A DNA stretch of 64,000 nt from assembly GCA_020853235.1 (NCBI GenBank), contig JADYZG010000007.1, positions 1-64,000 of the forward strand, read 5' to 3'. The stretch comes from a bacterium (lineage in GTDB: Bacteria; Patescibacteriota; Dojkabacteria; GCA-002793355). The notes under the pieces were generated by a model. It saw nothing but the letters and a program-made list of their open reading frames with translations. It did no database searches and was not told where the DNA came from. How positions within the stretch are numbered: the first letter of the stretch is position 1; each line of letters opens with the position of its first letter. Positions 1 to 11,480 of this stretch are shown here, piece after piece. The position numbers and the translations under genes are program-made.

Positions 1-1695
<1,695 letters not shown>

Positions 1696-1956
1696 CACAT
1701 ACCTATTCAGTAATTTTTTCAGGTTTTACCCGAAAGAATCACTGGAAGCAACGGAAGTTGCTATTCAATTATTAATAAACTAGAATTCCTGCATTAGCAG
1801 GAAAAGTTTCCATTTTTAATGAAATATAAGCTGGGGAATTCATATTTTATGAAAATAAAGCGAATGATTCTTTTTAGTTATCCAAAATTTACATTTACGA
1901 GTTCGTTTACCGACCCAATCGGTGGTTTTTGACGGCTATTAGAATATACTATTGAT

Positions 1957-2355
1957 ATGATCAATGCAGAAGTTCAGGAAAAACTAGTCGAGTTGAACAA
2001 ATAAGATCAAAAATATCGTCGGCAATGGGAGAGCGGTGGTTCTGAAGTGATAAAACTTCATAAGGAAGGTAGCGCAAATATTGATAGTAGACATTTGACA
2101 AATTGGATTGATGCTATGAATATGCAGAGAGGTATCCCACAAGTATATGGTCAATACTTTGTAAATCGTGGAAAAGGCTATGAAATTTACCAAATAGAGA
2201 ATCTCCAAGAGCTGGACGAAAGAAGAAAAGGTATGGGGCATGAGTCTTTTGATGAACGAATACGTAATGTATTGGATTGATATCCTTTGGAAGATCAAAG
2301 GACGATTCTTGAGTCATATAAGAGAATTTTTGGTAAAGAGTTCAGTGTGAAGTAA
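1957..2355 (+). pseudogene. Degraded gene (C-terminal part resembles DUF6624-type proteins), interrupted by two in-frame stops
   Basis: One frame from ATG 1957 reads MINAEVQEKLVELNK*DQKYRRQWESGGSEVIKLHKEG...DERIRNVLD*YPLEDQRTILESYKRIFGKEFSVK*. TAA at 2002-2004 and TGA at 2278-2280. Confidence 0.6.
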
Positions 2356-2408
2356 GAAATCCTATTATACGTGGTATAATTCTAAACATTTTATTAGTTT
2401 TCAATCGT

Positions 2409-4169
2409 ATGAAACGTTTCTTACAAGTATATTTAGAGTATTTCAAGTATACAAAACCCTATCGATTTCATTACATTATTTCTTGGCTTGGTGTTATCTT
2501 CCTGCTGGTGACATACAATATAAGCATTTTTGTTGTCGGTGATTTGGTAGATAAGATTGCAGCAGGCAATCAAAAGGTTTCCGAAGCAATCGTCTTGATT
2601 GGGATAACAATTTCGTTACCGTTACTCATTGAACCTTTTGCATTCTATATTAAATCTAGGATATTTTCCTCCATTTCACGAGATATCGTTAATACAGCAT
2701 ATAAGCGAATTATAACTTTGGATCATGCGTTCCATACCGCAAAGCAAACTGGAAAAGTCGCTTCTATGTTGATAACGGCACATAGTACTATTTTTATGTT
2801 TGTTTGGCAGACAGAATGGTTACTTGTTGAGAGTTTAGCGGGTTATGTCGTGCCTATTATCCTTGTCTATTTCATTAAACCGGAGCTTGGTATTGCTATG
2901 ACACTGATTCTTCTAATTTCGATGCCTGTACTTATTCAAATATTGAGGTGGAATATTCGGAGGAGAAGAAAGGTTAAAGACGCCGAATACAGTCGGACAG
3001 ATCTTATTCTTGATGGTATTAGCAATTACGAAACGATTCGTACTTTCAGCAGAGAATCAGAAGAGGTAGGACACGTTGAACGAAGCGTCGGTAAGTGGAA
3101 ATTCGCGGTGGATCGGTACGAGAATACTTTTAGAGCGATTGATTTCATTACTCGTCTTGTCGGAGTTAGCACATTTATTGCTGTTGCTTTTTTAGCTTAC
3201 CATTACTTCGAGTTAAGTGAACTTACGTTGGGTGCCTTTATTGTCGTTATTACGTATTTGATTCAACTTGTAGGAAGGCTAATTGGTGTTGTGTTTTCTT
3301 TGCGAGAAATAATTAAGAATCTTCCCATCGCAGATGACCTCTTTAGCCTTATCAACGAGAAGAATACAGTTAAAGAGGCGAGTAATCCAGTGAAGATCAA
3401 GATTCTAAAAGGGAAGGTACAATTTAAAAATGTTTTCTTTGGTTATGAGAAGAATAGAGGAATTCTTAGCAGACTTGATTTTTCAGTGAAATCTAAACAA
3501 AATATTGCTTTGGTTGGTCCGTCTGGTGGAGGAAAAAGTACTTGTGTGAAATTACTCATGAGATATTATGATGTAAAGAAAGGTACAATTTTGATTGATG
3601 ACATTGACATCAAGAAATATCCACTAGCTCATTTGAAAGAATCAATTGGTATTGTCCCTCAGGAGCCATCATTATTTAATAAAAGCATCCTTTACAATAT
3701 CGGGTACGCACTATGCTCCGATCCTGAAAAAACTGAGGGATACAAGCAGCAAATAATTGAAGCAAGCAAGCGAGCCTGCGTCTACGATTTTGTTATGAGT
3801 TTGCCGAACGGCTTTGATACTATCGTTGGCGAACGAGGAATCAAGCTTAGTGGTGGTCAGAAACAACGAATTGCAATAGCTCGAGTCCTCCTTAAAATGC
3901 CAAAAATTGTTATTTTCGATGAAGCAACAAGTATGCTCGATAGTGAAAGTGAGCAGGCGATAAAAATCGCATTTGCTGAACTTAGTAAAGATACCACGAC
4001 AATTGTTATTGCTCACAGACTTAGTACAATTATTAACTCTGACAAAATCCTGGTCATTGATAAGGGAAGGGTTCTTGAGAGGGGTACGCATAGGCAACTT
4101 ATTAAAAAGAAAGGTCTCTACTCGAGACTTTGGGACATTCAAAGTGGTGGATTTCAGAAGGCAAACTAA
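2409..4169 (+). CDS. ABC transporter, fused permease-ATPase (MsbA/ABCB type)
   Basis: N-terminal TM region; Walker A GPSGGGKST, signature LSGGQKQR, Walker B IVIFDEATS. Confidence 0.93.
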   Translation: MKRFLQVYLEYFKYTKPYRFHYIISWLGVIFLLVTYNISIFVVGDLVDKIAAGNQKVSEAIVLIGITISLPLLIEPFAFYIKSRIFSSISRDIVNTAYKRIITLDHAFHTAKQTGKVASMLITAHSTIFMFVWQTEWLLVESLAGYVVPIILVYFIKPELGIAMTLILLISMPVLIQILRWNIRRRRKVKDAEYSRTDLILDGISNYETIRTFSRESEEVGHVERSVGKWKFAVDRYENTFRAIDFITRLVGVSTFIAVAFLAYHYFELSELTLGAFIVVITYLIQLVGRLIGVVFSLREIIKNLPIADDLFSLINEKNTVKEASNPVKIKILKGKVQFKNVFFGYEKNRGILSRLDFSVKSKQNIALVGPSGGGKSTCVKLLMRYYDVKKGTILIDDIDIKKYPLAHLKESIGIVPQEPSLFNKSILYNIGYALCSDPEKTEGYKQQIIEASKRACVYDFVMSLPNGFDTIVGERGIKLSGGQKQRIAIARVLLKMPKIVIFDEATSMLDSESEQAIKIAFAELSKDTTTIVIAHRLSTIINSDKILVIDKGRVLERGTHRQLIKKKGLYSRLWDIQSGGFQKAN

Positions 4170-6037
4170 AGTCTCTCTCCACCAATTCTCCAATAACAAA
4201 CTCCCGTGATCCCGTATTTTTCGGCTAAATTAATACGGCTTTCAATAGATTGTTTATTGAGGTAATACATTATCCGTTCAACTCCGTTATACTTAAACTC
4301 TGCCCGCATCTCTTTTACCCATGGATCGTACTTTTCTCGATAGTAGCTGCTGTGTCTCTTTACGTAGTCAATGCTGTCATGTTGCAGAGATATGGTGTTT
4401 TTTAATTCTCCTGAAGAAAGTGACTTGTCGTTATTGCTGCCTGCAAGGTTAGAGGTTTTTGGTTTTGGCCACCCGTGTGAATACAAAGGTAATGCTAAAA
4501 CGATTTTCTCCCCAGGCATCTTGCTTAAAGCGTACTTGATAAGTGTCTCGTTCCATTGTACAGGAGAGAGTGGACCAGGTTGTAAGCTGCCTTGTCCTGT
4601 ATAATCATAGGCCATAATACGGAATTCATCTACAACTGCTCCAATTGCCTGCCAATCTTGTGCTTGGTGAGTTTGTGGTAAAAATGAATATATGCGTCGA
4701 TCATCAATTTTTGGAATAGCAGTAAACGAGAGAATTTTCCCATTTTTGTGCAACTTATCTGCTAATTTCGTAACAAAAGTGATTAGTAATTCTTTATCTG
4801 CTTCGTAGGTACTTTCATAATCGAGATCAATGCCATCATATTCGTAAGTATTCACTGTCTTCATAATTTCAGCGATGTGCTTGTCCATATTCTTGTTAAG
4901 CACTTCTTTAACAACATCCGCATCAAAAGTTGAAATTGTTGGAATGAGTTTGATTTTGTTGTCTTTTACAATCTTGAGTAACGCAGGAGAGTTGAGGGTT
5001 GCTCGTTTATCTAGTGTGCCATTTTTATTGAGAATAAACCAAACTGGAGAGACAGTATACCATTTCTTGGGATTCTTACGTAATGATTCTAATGCCTCAT
5101 TCATTCCCCAATCGGGTATCCAGGTCATTTGTTTTGTTTTTGTTGTAGTTGTTGGTGACTCGATTGAGGTTGGTGGAATATAACTAAATACTTTCTCGAC
5201 AATAAACGGATCAGCAAAGGTTGTTTTATCAATTTTGTACCAAAATCGTACTTTTGTTGTCAGTAATTGTTGTTTAACTTCACTAACTGGCATGTAGTAG
5301 CCACCATTTGTTGCTGCAGCAAGCTTTCCAGATGCGTAAATACGCTTTCTAGATGCGTTGAGCACCTCAATACTGTAATGAGAAATTCGTAATGGATACG
5401 GTGGAGTTTTCCATGTGAAAATATACGTTCCAAGTCGGTTCTCAATAATTACCTCAGGAAAAGTAAAAAGAGAGAGGAGCGGTGAGGCTGGGCTGTAGAT
5501 ATAGGACATTTCATCCTTCTGTCTAAGAAGATTGTTGAATGAATTCTGACAATTTTCAGTTTTTATATCACATTGCAGCCTCTCTATATTCTTTATTTTT
5601 TGTTCTTCTAAACACTCTTCTTTTGCGATATAATTGAGTTCTTTTAATGGCACACTCTCAATGTCTGATGTGTTTGCTAATTTAGAATTTTTGCAATATT
5701 TGTAACCAAAATAGATGTCTGTATCTGACAGTCGATCGTTTACTATAAGTTTCTGTTCTTCGGTTGCGTCCGGCATGATAATGCTGTTAACATCACTGTC
5801 CTTAATCTGGTTAATTTCTTCTGCATTTAAAGCGTATCCTGCAGGTATTATCAAGAAGATTGGTGTCGGTTCTGGAGGTTGTTCTGTTACGGTTGGAGTT
5901 ACTTCAGCGATATTAATATGCAATAATGACTCAATTTCGAGTGTTTTCTTATTGCTGTAGGTATACCAAAAAATTCCTGAAACCATCGCAATTATGAGCA
6001 CTCCCACGCCGAGTAGGAATATCTGCTTTTTAGTCAT
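4166..6037 (-). CDS. Membrane-anchored glycoside hydrolase family 18-like protein
   Basis: N-terminal TM segment; GH18 active-site motif YDGIDLDYES; C-terminal GVCYWRIGGE. Confidence 0.85.
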   Translation of the reverse strand: MTKKQIFLLGVGVLIIAMVSGIFWYTYSNKKTLEIESLLHINIAEVTPTVTEQPPEPTPIFLIIPAGYALNAEEINQIKDSDVNSIIMPDATEEQKLIVNDRLSDTDIYFGYKYCKNSKLANTSDIESVPLKELNYIAKEECLEEQKIKNIERLQCDIKTENCQNSFNNLLRQKDEMSYIYSPASPLLSLFTFPEVIIENRLGTYIFTWKTPPYPLRISHYSIEVLNASRKRIYASGKLAAATNGGYYMPVSEVKQQLLTTKVRFWYKIDKTTFADPFIVEKVFSYIPPTSIESPTTTTKTKQMTWIPDWGMNEALESLRKNPKKWYTVSPVWFILNKNGTLDKRATLNSPALLKIVKDNKIKLIPTISTFDADVVKEVLNKNMDKHIAEIMKTVNTYEYDGIDLDYESTYEADKELLITFVTKLADKLHKNGKILSFTAIPKIDDRRIYSFLPQTHQAQDWQAIGAVVDEFRIMAYDYTGQGSLQPGPLSPVQWNETLIKYALSKMPGEKIVLALPLYSHGWPKPKTSNLAGSNNDKSLSSGELKNTISLQHDSIDYVKRHSSYYREKYDPWVKEMRAEFKYNGVERIMYYLNKQSIESRINLAEKYGITGVCYWRIGGERL

Positions 6038-6071
6038 AACTTATTATACTCGAAGAGTGCCCCATATGATA

Positions 6072-6100
6072 TTGCCAAGCCATATTTGCCGTGTTATAAT
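6072..6100 (+). promoter_or_regulatory. Dedicated 5S rRNA promoter
   Basis: TTGCCA (6072-6077) - 17 nt - TATAAT (6095-6100), TG-extended; expected TSS coincides with the 5S 5' end. Confidence 0.75.
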
Positions 6101-6105
6101 CCTTT

Positions 6106-6221
6106 GCTTGGTGACTAGAGCGGAGTGGACCCACCCGATCCCTTTCCGAACTCGGAAGTGAAACACTCCAGCGCCGAAGATACTTGGATATTTCTCCTGG
6201 GAAAATAGGTCGTTGCCAAGC
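6106..6221 (+). rRNA. 5S ribosomal RNA
   Basis: Conserved core cacccgatccctttccgaactcggaagtgaaac; terminal stem GCTTGG...CCAAGC; followed by T-rich sequence. Confidence 0.95.
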
Positions 6222-6332
6222 TTTTTATTATCTTTTTGGTTTTCTCTCGTCCTACGAAAAAATACATAGTATTATTTTGGCACAGTTCTGAACTAAAAAT
6301 CAAAATGATAATGATAACTATTTTCAGAGCTA

Positions 6333-7430
6333 TTAATTGTTGAGGATATTTTCTGCGTTCTCTGGGTCTCGTGCCATACTATCAAAGGTCAGGAGTGCCA
6401 CGACAACATCATTTTTTCTTTTTAAAACCCGTTCGAAAGGAATATCGTGAATTTTTGTTGCAATCGTTTTTACTTTACCAAATTGACCTAATTCATCAGC
6501 CAGAAAGTTAATTGCAGGAGAAAGTTTTATTAGCTTTTCTGCAGCTTCTTTGGCCTCCGCCTCGGACTTCTTGTACTGACTGGTCAATAGTATTGTTAAT
6601 TTTTTTCTGAGTTCCTTATCGTGGAAATATTTGACCAATAATTGCTGTGAGGTAGAAACAATATTTTGTGCAATCATGTACACGGAAACTATAGTTGGAA
6701 GTGGCACCATGCTGAGAGTAATCATAATTGGCATAACAAAGAGTGTAGAAGCGTTCAGTGATGAAGTGAATGCTTCTTGCATTGCTTCAGTATCTGATTT
6801 TTCAGTTCCAGGCTTTTTGAGTTTAGGAACTTGTGTATTCATAATCTTGGTAGATACCCAGGTTGGGAGAATATTGGATAAGCCTAAGAGAATAAGGAGT
6901 ATGAGGTAAGGAAGTGTCGTTAGGGTGAAAATACCATGTGTAAATGAACTTCCGGGTGTTGTTAAGAGGTGAAGTCCGAGTAAATCAGTGGAGAATGCTG
7001 TTTGTCCGGTAGCTTGTAATTGCTGCGCAACGTAAGGATAGAGACCAGGCATGTTTGCAGGTGTTACTCCTGATTTGGTGAATGCTAATACTGATTGATA
7101 GAGTGCGATAAGTATCGGGATTTGAATCAAGAAGTTGGTAAAACAACCAAGTGGATTATAGTTTATTTCTTTGTAAATTTCTTGTTGCGCTTTTGCCATT
7201 CCTGTCGGATCATTCTTGAATTTTTCTTTTAGTTCGTCGAGTCTTGGTTGAATTGCGCGAACCTTTTTGGTGTCTCGGTACTGCTTCGCAACCATTGGCC
7301 ACATAAGGATGCGAATTATGACGATTAGAGTAAATGTGCTTAATCCTAAACTTCCTGATAATACATACAAGTAAGTCAGTAAGTTGTGAATAGGGCCGTA
7401 GATTAAAAGATTCCAAATGTTGCTGATCAT
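6333..7430 (-). CDS. yidC: Membrane protein insertase YidC/Oxa1 family
   Basis: YidC/Oxa1 core (ILMWPMVAKQYRDTKKVRAIQPRLDELKEKFKNDP...NPLGCFTNFLIQIPILIALYQ). Start moved from 7466 to ATG 7430, since a TACAAT lies 7 nt upstream of it. Confidence 0.9.
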   Translation of the reverse strand: MISNIWNLLIYGPIHNLLTYLYVLSGSLGLSTFTLIVIIRILMWPMVAKQYRDTKKVRAIQPRLDELKEKFKNDPTGMAKAQQEIYKEINYNPLGCFTNFLIQIPILIALYQSVLAFTKSGVTPANMPGLYPYVAQQLQATGQTAFSTDLLGLHLLTTPGSSFTHGIFTLTTLPYLILLILLGLSNILPTWVSTKIMNTQVPKLKKPGTEKSDTEAMQEAFTSSLNASTLFVMPIMITLSMVPLPTIVSVYMIAQNIVSTSQQLLVKYFHDKELRKKLTILLTSQYKKSEAEAKEAAEKLIKLSPAINFLADELGQFGKVKTIATKIHDIPFERVLKRKNDVVVALLTFDSMARDPENAENILNN

Positions 7431-7573
7431 AGTCGTTATTGTAGGGTGTTTCTGTTGCTTTCGCAAGTATAAGAGGATAGTAGTATCAAACTTGTACTTG
7501 ACAGCAACTTCACTTGTGTTAGTATGACTCTATTCGGCACTGCCCCGCTGAATATTTTTAATGTTTCATGATT

Positions 7574-7798
7574 CTATGGTACCTTGTCTATTTTTCCTGA
7601 CTTGGTCATGAACGGATTACATCGAAAGATCCGCCAAATTGTTAACGTTACCCCATATAACCCGTGTTTTTCGATCGCTTCTTTTCCATATTCTGAGCAG
7701 GTAGGAATAAACCTGCAGGTGGCTCGATGGTTAGGACCATGGTCCGGCGAGAGGGTTTTTTGGTATACACTAATTACCCAAGAAAAAAAATGTTTCAT
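7574..7798 (-). CDS. yidD: Membrane protein insertion efficiency factor YidD
   Basis: [38 protein letters not shown]: YidD Cys-containing signature. Confidence 0.92.
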   Translation of the reverse strand: MKHFFSWVISVYQKTLSPDHGPNHRATCRFIPTCSEYGKEAIEKHGLYGVTLTIWRIFRCNPFMTKSGKIDKVP

Positions 7799-8124
7799 GT
7801 CGTGAGTGTCATGAGGGCGTTTTGTAATTGCTCTTTTAGCTCCACAGTTACTGTGCGTTCTTTACAAATCCACATCCAGTTATAACTTGTCAAAACATCC
7901 TTTTTTAAGGTATCTCGTAACAATTGTCGAAGAATGCGCTTGTTGTAGTTACGTGCAACAGCTGTAGGGGAAATTTTTTTAGAAACGCTAACGATAATAC
8001 AGGGTTTTTTTACGTTATCGCTACTTTCCCTAGGTGTATACATGAGTGTTATGTTATCAACTTTAATCTTCTTATGATGGGATAGAATCTTCTGTCCAAT
8101 AATCTGTTTGGGTGATAGCTTCAT
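7795..8124 (-). CDS. rnpA: Ribonuclease P protein component
   Basis: Size, position next to yidD/yidC, and basic motif [16 protein letters not shown]. Confidence 0.85.
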   Translation of the reverse strand: MKLSPKQIIGQKILSHHKKIKVDNITLMYTPRESSDNVKKPCIIVSVSKKISPTAVARNYNKRILRQLLRDTLKKDVLTSYNWMWICKERTVTVELKEQLQNALMTLTT

Positions 8125-8163
8125 AGTGTTTGTATTCTATCATGTTTCTGCTACAATGCTCAT

Positions 8164-8466
8164 ATGTTCGGATTAGAAAAATTCGGTAAAATGGCTGAAA
8201 CCGTAAAGCAAGCCAAACAACAACAAGCAAAGATGAAAGTGATTCAAGCAATTGGTGAATCGAAAAATCATCTTGTTAAAGTTCATCTTAATGGATTACA
8301 AGAGTTAGTAAATATTACGATTGACGAATCGTTACTTTCTCCGGCAAAGGCAAAAGAATTAAAAAATTCTATTACAGAAGCCTACAAAGACGCACAGCAA
8401 AAACTCCAGAAAGAACTGATGAAGGGCATGGACATGGAACAAATGAAGAAACTTCTCGGAATGTAA
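8164..8466 (+). CDS. YbaB/EbfC family nucleoid-associated protein
   Basis: About 100 aa, YbaB pattern, directly upstream of recR. Confidence 0.88.
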   Translation: MFGLEKFGKMAETVKQAKQQQAKMKVIQAIGESKNHLVKVHLNGLQELVNITIDESLLSPAKAKELKNSITEAYKDAQQKLQKELMKGMDMEQMKKLLGM

Positions 8467-8486
8467 GATAGCATCCCCTATGCAAC

Positions 8487-9116
8487 ATGGGCGTTATTCC
8501 TAAATCTCTCAAAACTTTAACGCTTGAATTGCAACGACTGCCGGGTATCGGGTCAAAATCGGCGAGAAGAATAGCATATTTTTTGTTTTCATTGCCTGAA
8601 GAAAGACTAAGTTTCCTTGGTGATTCGCTTAAGGGTCTGAAACATAGCGTGACGATGTGTTCATTTTGCCGTATCCTTGCAGATACAAACCCATGTGATA
8701 TTTGTGGAGATGTTACTAGAGAAGTAAGTTCAATCTGTATCGTTGCCGATCATATGGACGTCTATGCAATAGAGCGCACAGCGGGCTATAAAGGGATGTA
8801 TTACGTTCTTGGTGGTTTGCTTTCGCCGATTAAAGGTCATGGACCTGAAGACATAGCAGTTGAAGGATTACTGAAAAGGGTTCATCAACTCAAGAAAATT
8901 CAGAGGCAGGGTGTAAAACTCGAGTTGATTTTTGCCCTTAGTCCAACTACAGAAGGGCAGACGACAGCACTGTATCTTAAGGAAGAGATTATGAACGAAT
9001 TTGGTGATGATGTTTTATTATCACGTGTGGCAGTCGGCATTTCCGTAGGTACTGACATTGATTATGTTGATACGTATACTCTTCAAGAATCACTAAAGGG
9101 GAGATCGTCACTCTAA
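8487..9116 (+). CDS. recR: Recombination protein RecR
   Basis: HhH LPGIGSKSARRIAYFL, zinc-binding Cys residues CSFC...CDIC, Toprim region. Confidence 0.95.
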   Translation: MGVIPKSLKTLTLELQRLPGIGSKSARRIAYFLFSLPEERLSFLGDSLKGLKHSVTMCSFCRILADTNPCDICGDVTREVSSICIVADHMDVYAIERTAGYKGMYYVLGGLLSPIKGHGPEDIAVEGLLKRVHQLKKIQRQGVKLELIFALSPTTEGQTTALYLKEEIMNEFGDDVLLSRVAVGISVGTDIDYVDTYTLQESLKGRSSL

Positions 9117-9279
9117 TCTTGGATGTAGACTAATTAGCAGATATATGAGTTATTGCTTTTCGGTAAGAGAGGCGCTCGTTTATTGGGATACGGCGCAATC
9201 ATTTGCCGTTTGTAATTTTCTAAATTCTTATCAAATTCTCGTTGTTGGATAGGTTTAGCAAAGAATAAGAAGCATATGA

Positions 9280-9309
9280 TTGTTAAATCAAGTCCAAATT
9301 GTGTATAAT
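9280..9309 (+). promoter_or_regulatory. tRNA-Lys promoter
   Basis: TTGTTA (9280-9285) - 18 nt - TATAAT (9304-9309), just upstream of the tRNA. Confidence 0.6.
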
Positions 9310-9317
9310 TCACTTGT

Positions 9318-9389
9318 GGACCGTTAGCTCAGTGGTAGAGCAGGCGACTCTTAATCGCTCGGTCGGGGGTTCGAATCTCTCACGGTCCA
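9318..9389 (+). tRNA. tRNA-Lys (anticodon CUU); CCA not encoded
   Basis: Cloverleaf: acceptor GGACCGT/ACGGTCC, D-stem GCTC/GAGC, anticodon stem GGCGA/TCGCT with loop CTCTTAA, T-loop TTCGAAT. Confidence 0.95.
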
Positions 9390-9684
9390 TTTTTCTTTTC
9401 CTCTCACTCCCTATTAGAAACAAACAAGTTGTTTCTCATGACGGTCATGAACCGGAAAATCAAAATGAACATGTCAGAGAGCAGAAAAGAGAAGTATATT
9501 TGGAAGATGAAGAAACTTAAGTGAAATGTAACCAGTTATTACAATTTATGCAGAGCCAGGTCGGGTAAACCCTCTGAGAAAAATTATTCATCTTCGAGGT
9601 GTGCATAGTAAGTCCGAAAGTATTCGAGCGACTGAATCGCGTGAGTAAAGGTATTATCGGTTTTTTGCATTCTTTGCCTTTTTT

Positions 9685-10269
9685 TTGTACGCTTATCTCA
9701 TGTTGTGGCTTGTAATTATTCCGATTTCGATCATCTGGGTACTTGGATTGCTGTATCTCCTTCTGGTGGTGTACTACCGATTATCACGGAAAGAAATCTT
9801 TGTACCATTTATCCCAGCGGACAAAAGAGGTATCGATATGATGTGTGAAGCAGTAGGATTGCAAGGAACAGAATCTGTAGTTGATGTCGGTTCAGGATGG
9901 GGAAGTATTGTTTTTCACTTACTAGATACATACCCCAGGCTTGCTGTTACAGGGATAGAGTTAAACCCACTTTTATACTTACTGAGCATGTTACGGAAGA
10001 CTATTTTTTACCCTAATCGGAATATAAAGTTGTGCAGAGGTGATGCAGAAAAATTTTCATACAAGAACTTTGATGTCGTATTCCTTTTTATGCTATCTCC
10101 ATTTGTTAATAAGGTACTTGCTCCAAAACTTGAAACAGAATTGCGTATTGGCGCACAAGTTGTTTCATATGTTTTTAGGATGAAATCAAACAAGTTTAAA
10201 GAAACGAGAGTTAAACTTCTCGAACATGGGTGGAAAAGCGCTGTGTATGTTTACGAAAAGATTGTCTAA
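9685..10269 (+). CDS. Membrane-anchored class I SAM-dependent methyltransferase-like protein
   Basis: N-terminal TM helix; SAM motif VVDVGSGWGSIVFHL; acidic GIELNP. Confidence 0.75.
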   Translation: MYAYLMLWLVIIPISIIWVLGLLYLLLVVYYRLSRKEIFVPFIPADKRGIDMMCEAVGLQGTESVVDVGSGWGSIVFHLLDTYPRLAVTGIELNPLLYLLSMLRKTIFYPNRNIKLCRGDAEKFSYKNFDVVFLFMLSPFVNKVLAPKLETELRIGAQVVSYVFRMKSNKFKETRVKLLEHGWKSAVYVYEKIV

Positions 10270-10279
10270 CTATCTACCT

Positions 10280-11350
10280 TTAGTTTCCAGAAAGCGGGAC
10301 ATATGGATAACCACGTTTGGTCATCAGGGCTCTCTGATAAAAGACTGCTGCGAGGTACTGTGGCGCACGAATTGGTACGTCGAGTGCAGGTAAGTATTCT
10401 ACTAGTGTTGCACCGAAACCTTGCTTGAATTCATCCATCGCTTTCCATGGATGAGGCAGACCTTTTTCTCTAATTTCTGTTGAAACTGAGCCACCCCAGA
10501 GGTCTAAAACAATAACATTACGTTTCTTAAGTTCTGTAATTGTTTCAGCTAACATCATGACATCAGCTCCAATATCCAGACCTTGATCTGCAGTAGCAGC
10601 CCAGTAGTACCATGCAGTATCTCCTTGGATGACAATTGATGCAGCAGCGTAAAGTGTCTCTTTTTCGTCACGAACTGAGGCAATCATAAGTTGATTGTGT
10701 TCCGCATACGTTTTCAATTCGTCTTTTAGGTAATCTACGGGGACAAAATCGATTTGTTTTTTTGCTGCAAGTGTTCGGTAAATAGAAACGAAATCCTCTA
10801 GAGCTATCGTATCGCTGGAGAACGTTGTTCTTAAGTTTCTTTTTTGTGCACGTTCTAGCATTTCGGAAAGGTCGGGTCTTAAGTTCTCTATTGAAAATTG
10901 TTGCATTGAGATTGTTCTTGTAACACAAGCATCGAGTTCTTGCACTGGAGCTCGTTTGTACCCTGCCATTAAAATATCAGTAACTATTTGTTTTTTGTTT
11001 GGGACTCTTGGGGTAATACGTACGTAAATCGCTTGTTCTTTTTGACCAATGTATTGTGTGAACTGTTTTAATTCTTGCCAGAACACTAAATCTTCTGCAA
11101 CTCGTGGGTCAATGAATATTGGAGAATGTTGGAAGTAAACAAATGTGCCACTTCGTGCTGGAATAACCTGATAAGAAACGACTGCAACAGGAGTCTCATC
11201 TACAGACACCTTGAACTGTCCTGTTTTTCTGTTACGTTTCTTAATAAATTTCATTCGTTCAGGAGAGTTATAAAAGGTAATGTAAGAAGCTTTTTTGTGA
11301 AGCGAAGCATATTCGTTGTCGGAAACGGGGGTGTATTTGTATTTTGGCAT
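10280..11350 (-). CDS. FemAB/FemX-like aminoacyltransferase (GNAT fold)
   Basis: C-terminal DLWGG...GLPHPWKAMDEFKQGFGATLVEYLPALDVPI, typical of Fem family. Confidence 0.85.
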   Translation of the reverse strand: MPKYKYTPVSDNEYASLHKKASYITFYNSPERMKFIKKRNRKTGQFKVSVDETPVAVVSYQVIPARSGTFVYFQHSPIFIDPRVAEDLVFWQELKQFTQYIGQKEQAIYVRITPRVPNKKQIVTDILMAGYKRAPVQELDACVTRTISMQQFSIENLRPDLSEMLERAQKRNLRTTFSSDTIALEDFVSIYRTLAAKKQIDFVPVDYLKDELKTYAEHNQLMIASVRDEKETLYAAASIVIQGDTAWYYWAATADQGLDIGADVMMLAETITELKKRNVIVLDLWGGSVSTEIREKGLPHPWKAMDEFKQGFGATLVEYLPALDVPIRAPQYLAAVFYQRALMTKRGYPYVPLSGN

Positions 11351-11480
11351 AGTAATCTACTGTGAACTTAAGTTGCATTGCCTAGTATTATTTTACCATG
11401 ACATTGATGAGAGAGAGAATTGGCAAAAAACAATAAACACTACAGGCGATAATCATTTGAAATTATTAATCTGTTGGGAC

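Noticed and set aside
1778-1802. Hairpin TTCCTGC-atta-GCAGGAA after the 23S as its intrinsic terminator
   Set aside because: No immediate U-tract; could be a processing stem or a weak terminator, too uncertain to call.
1957-2355. UGA recoding (e.g. UGA=Gly as in Gracilibacteria/Absconditabacteria) to explain the interrupted gene
   Set aside because: The same gene also has a TAA, long core genes such as dnaE have no in-frame UGA, and TGA terminates genes in ATGA overlaps (e.g. 53020, 54302, 57125).
3711-4199. 162-aa antisense ORF in the ABC transporter
   Set aside because: Antisense to conserved Walker/signature coding sequence.
9299-9520. 73-aa ORF over the tRNA
   Set aside because: Overlaps tRNA-Lys; spurious.
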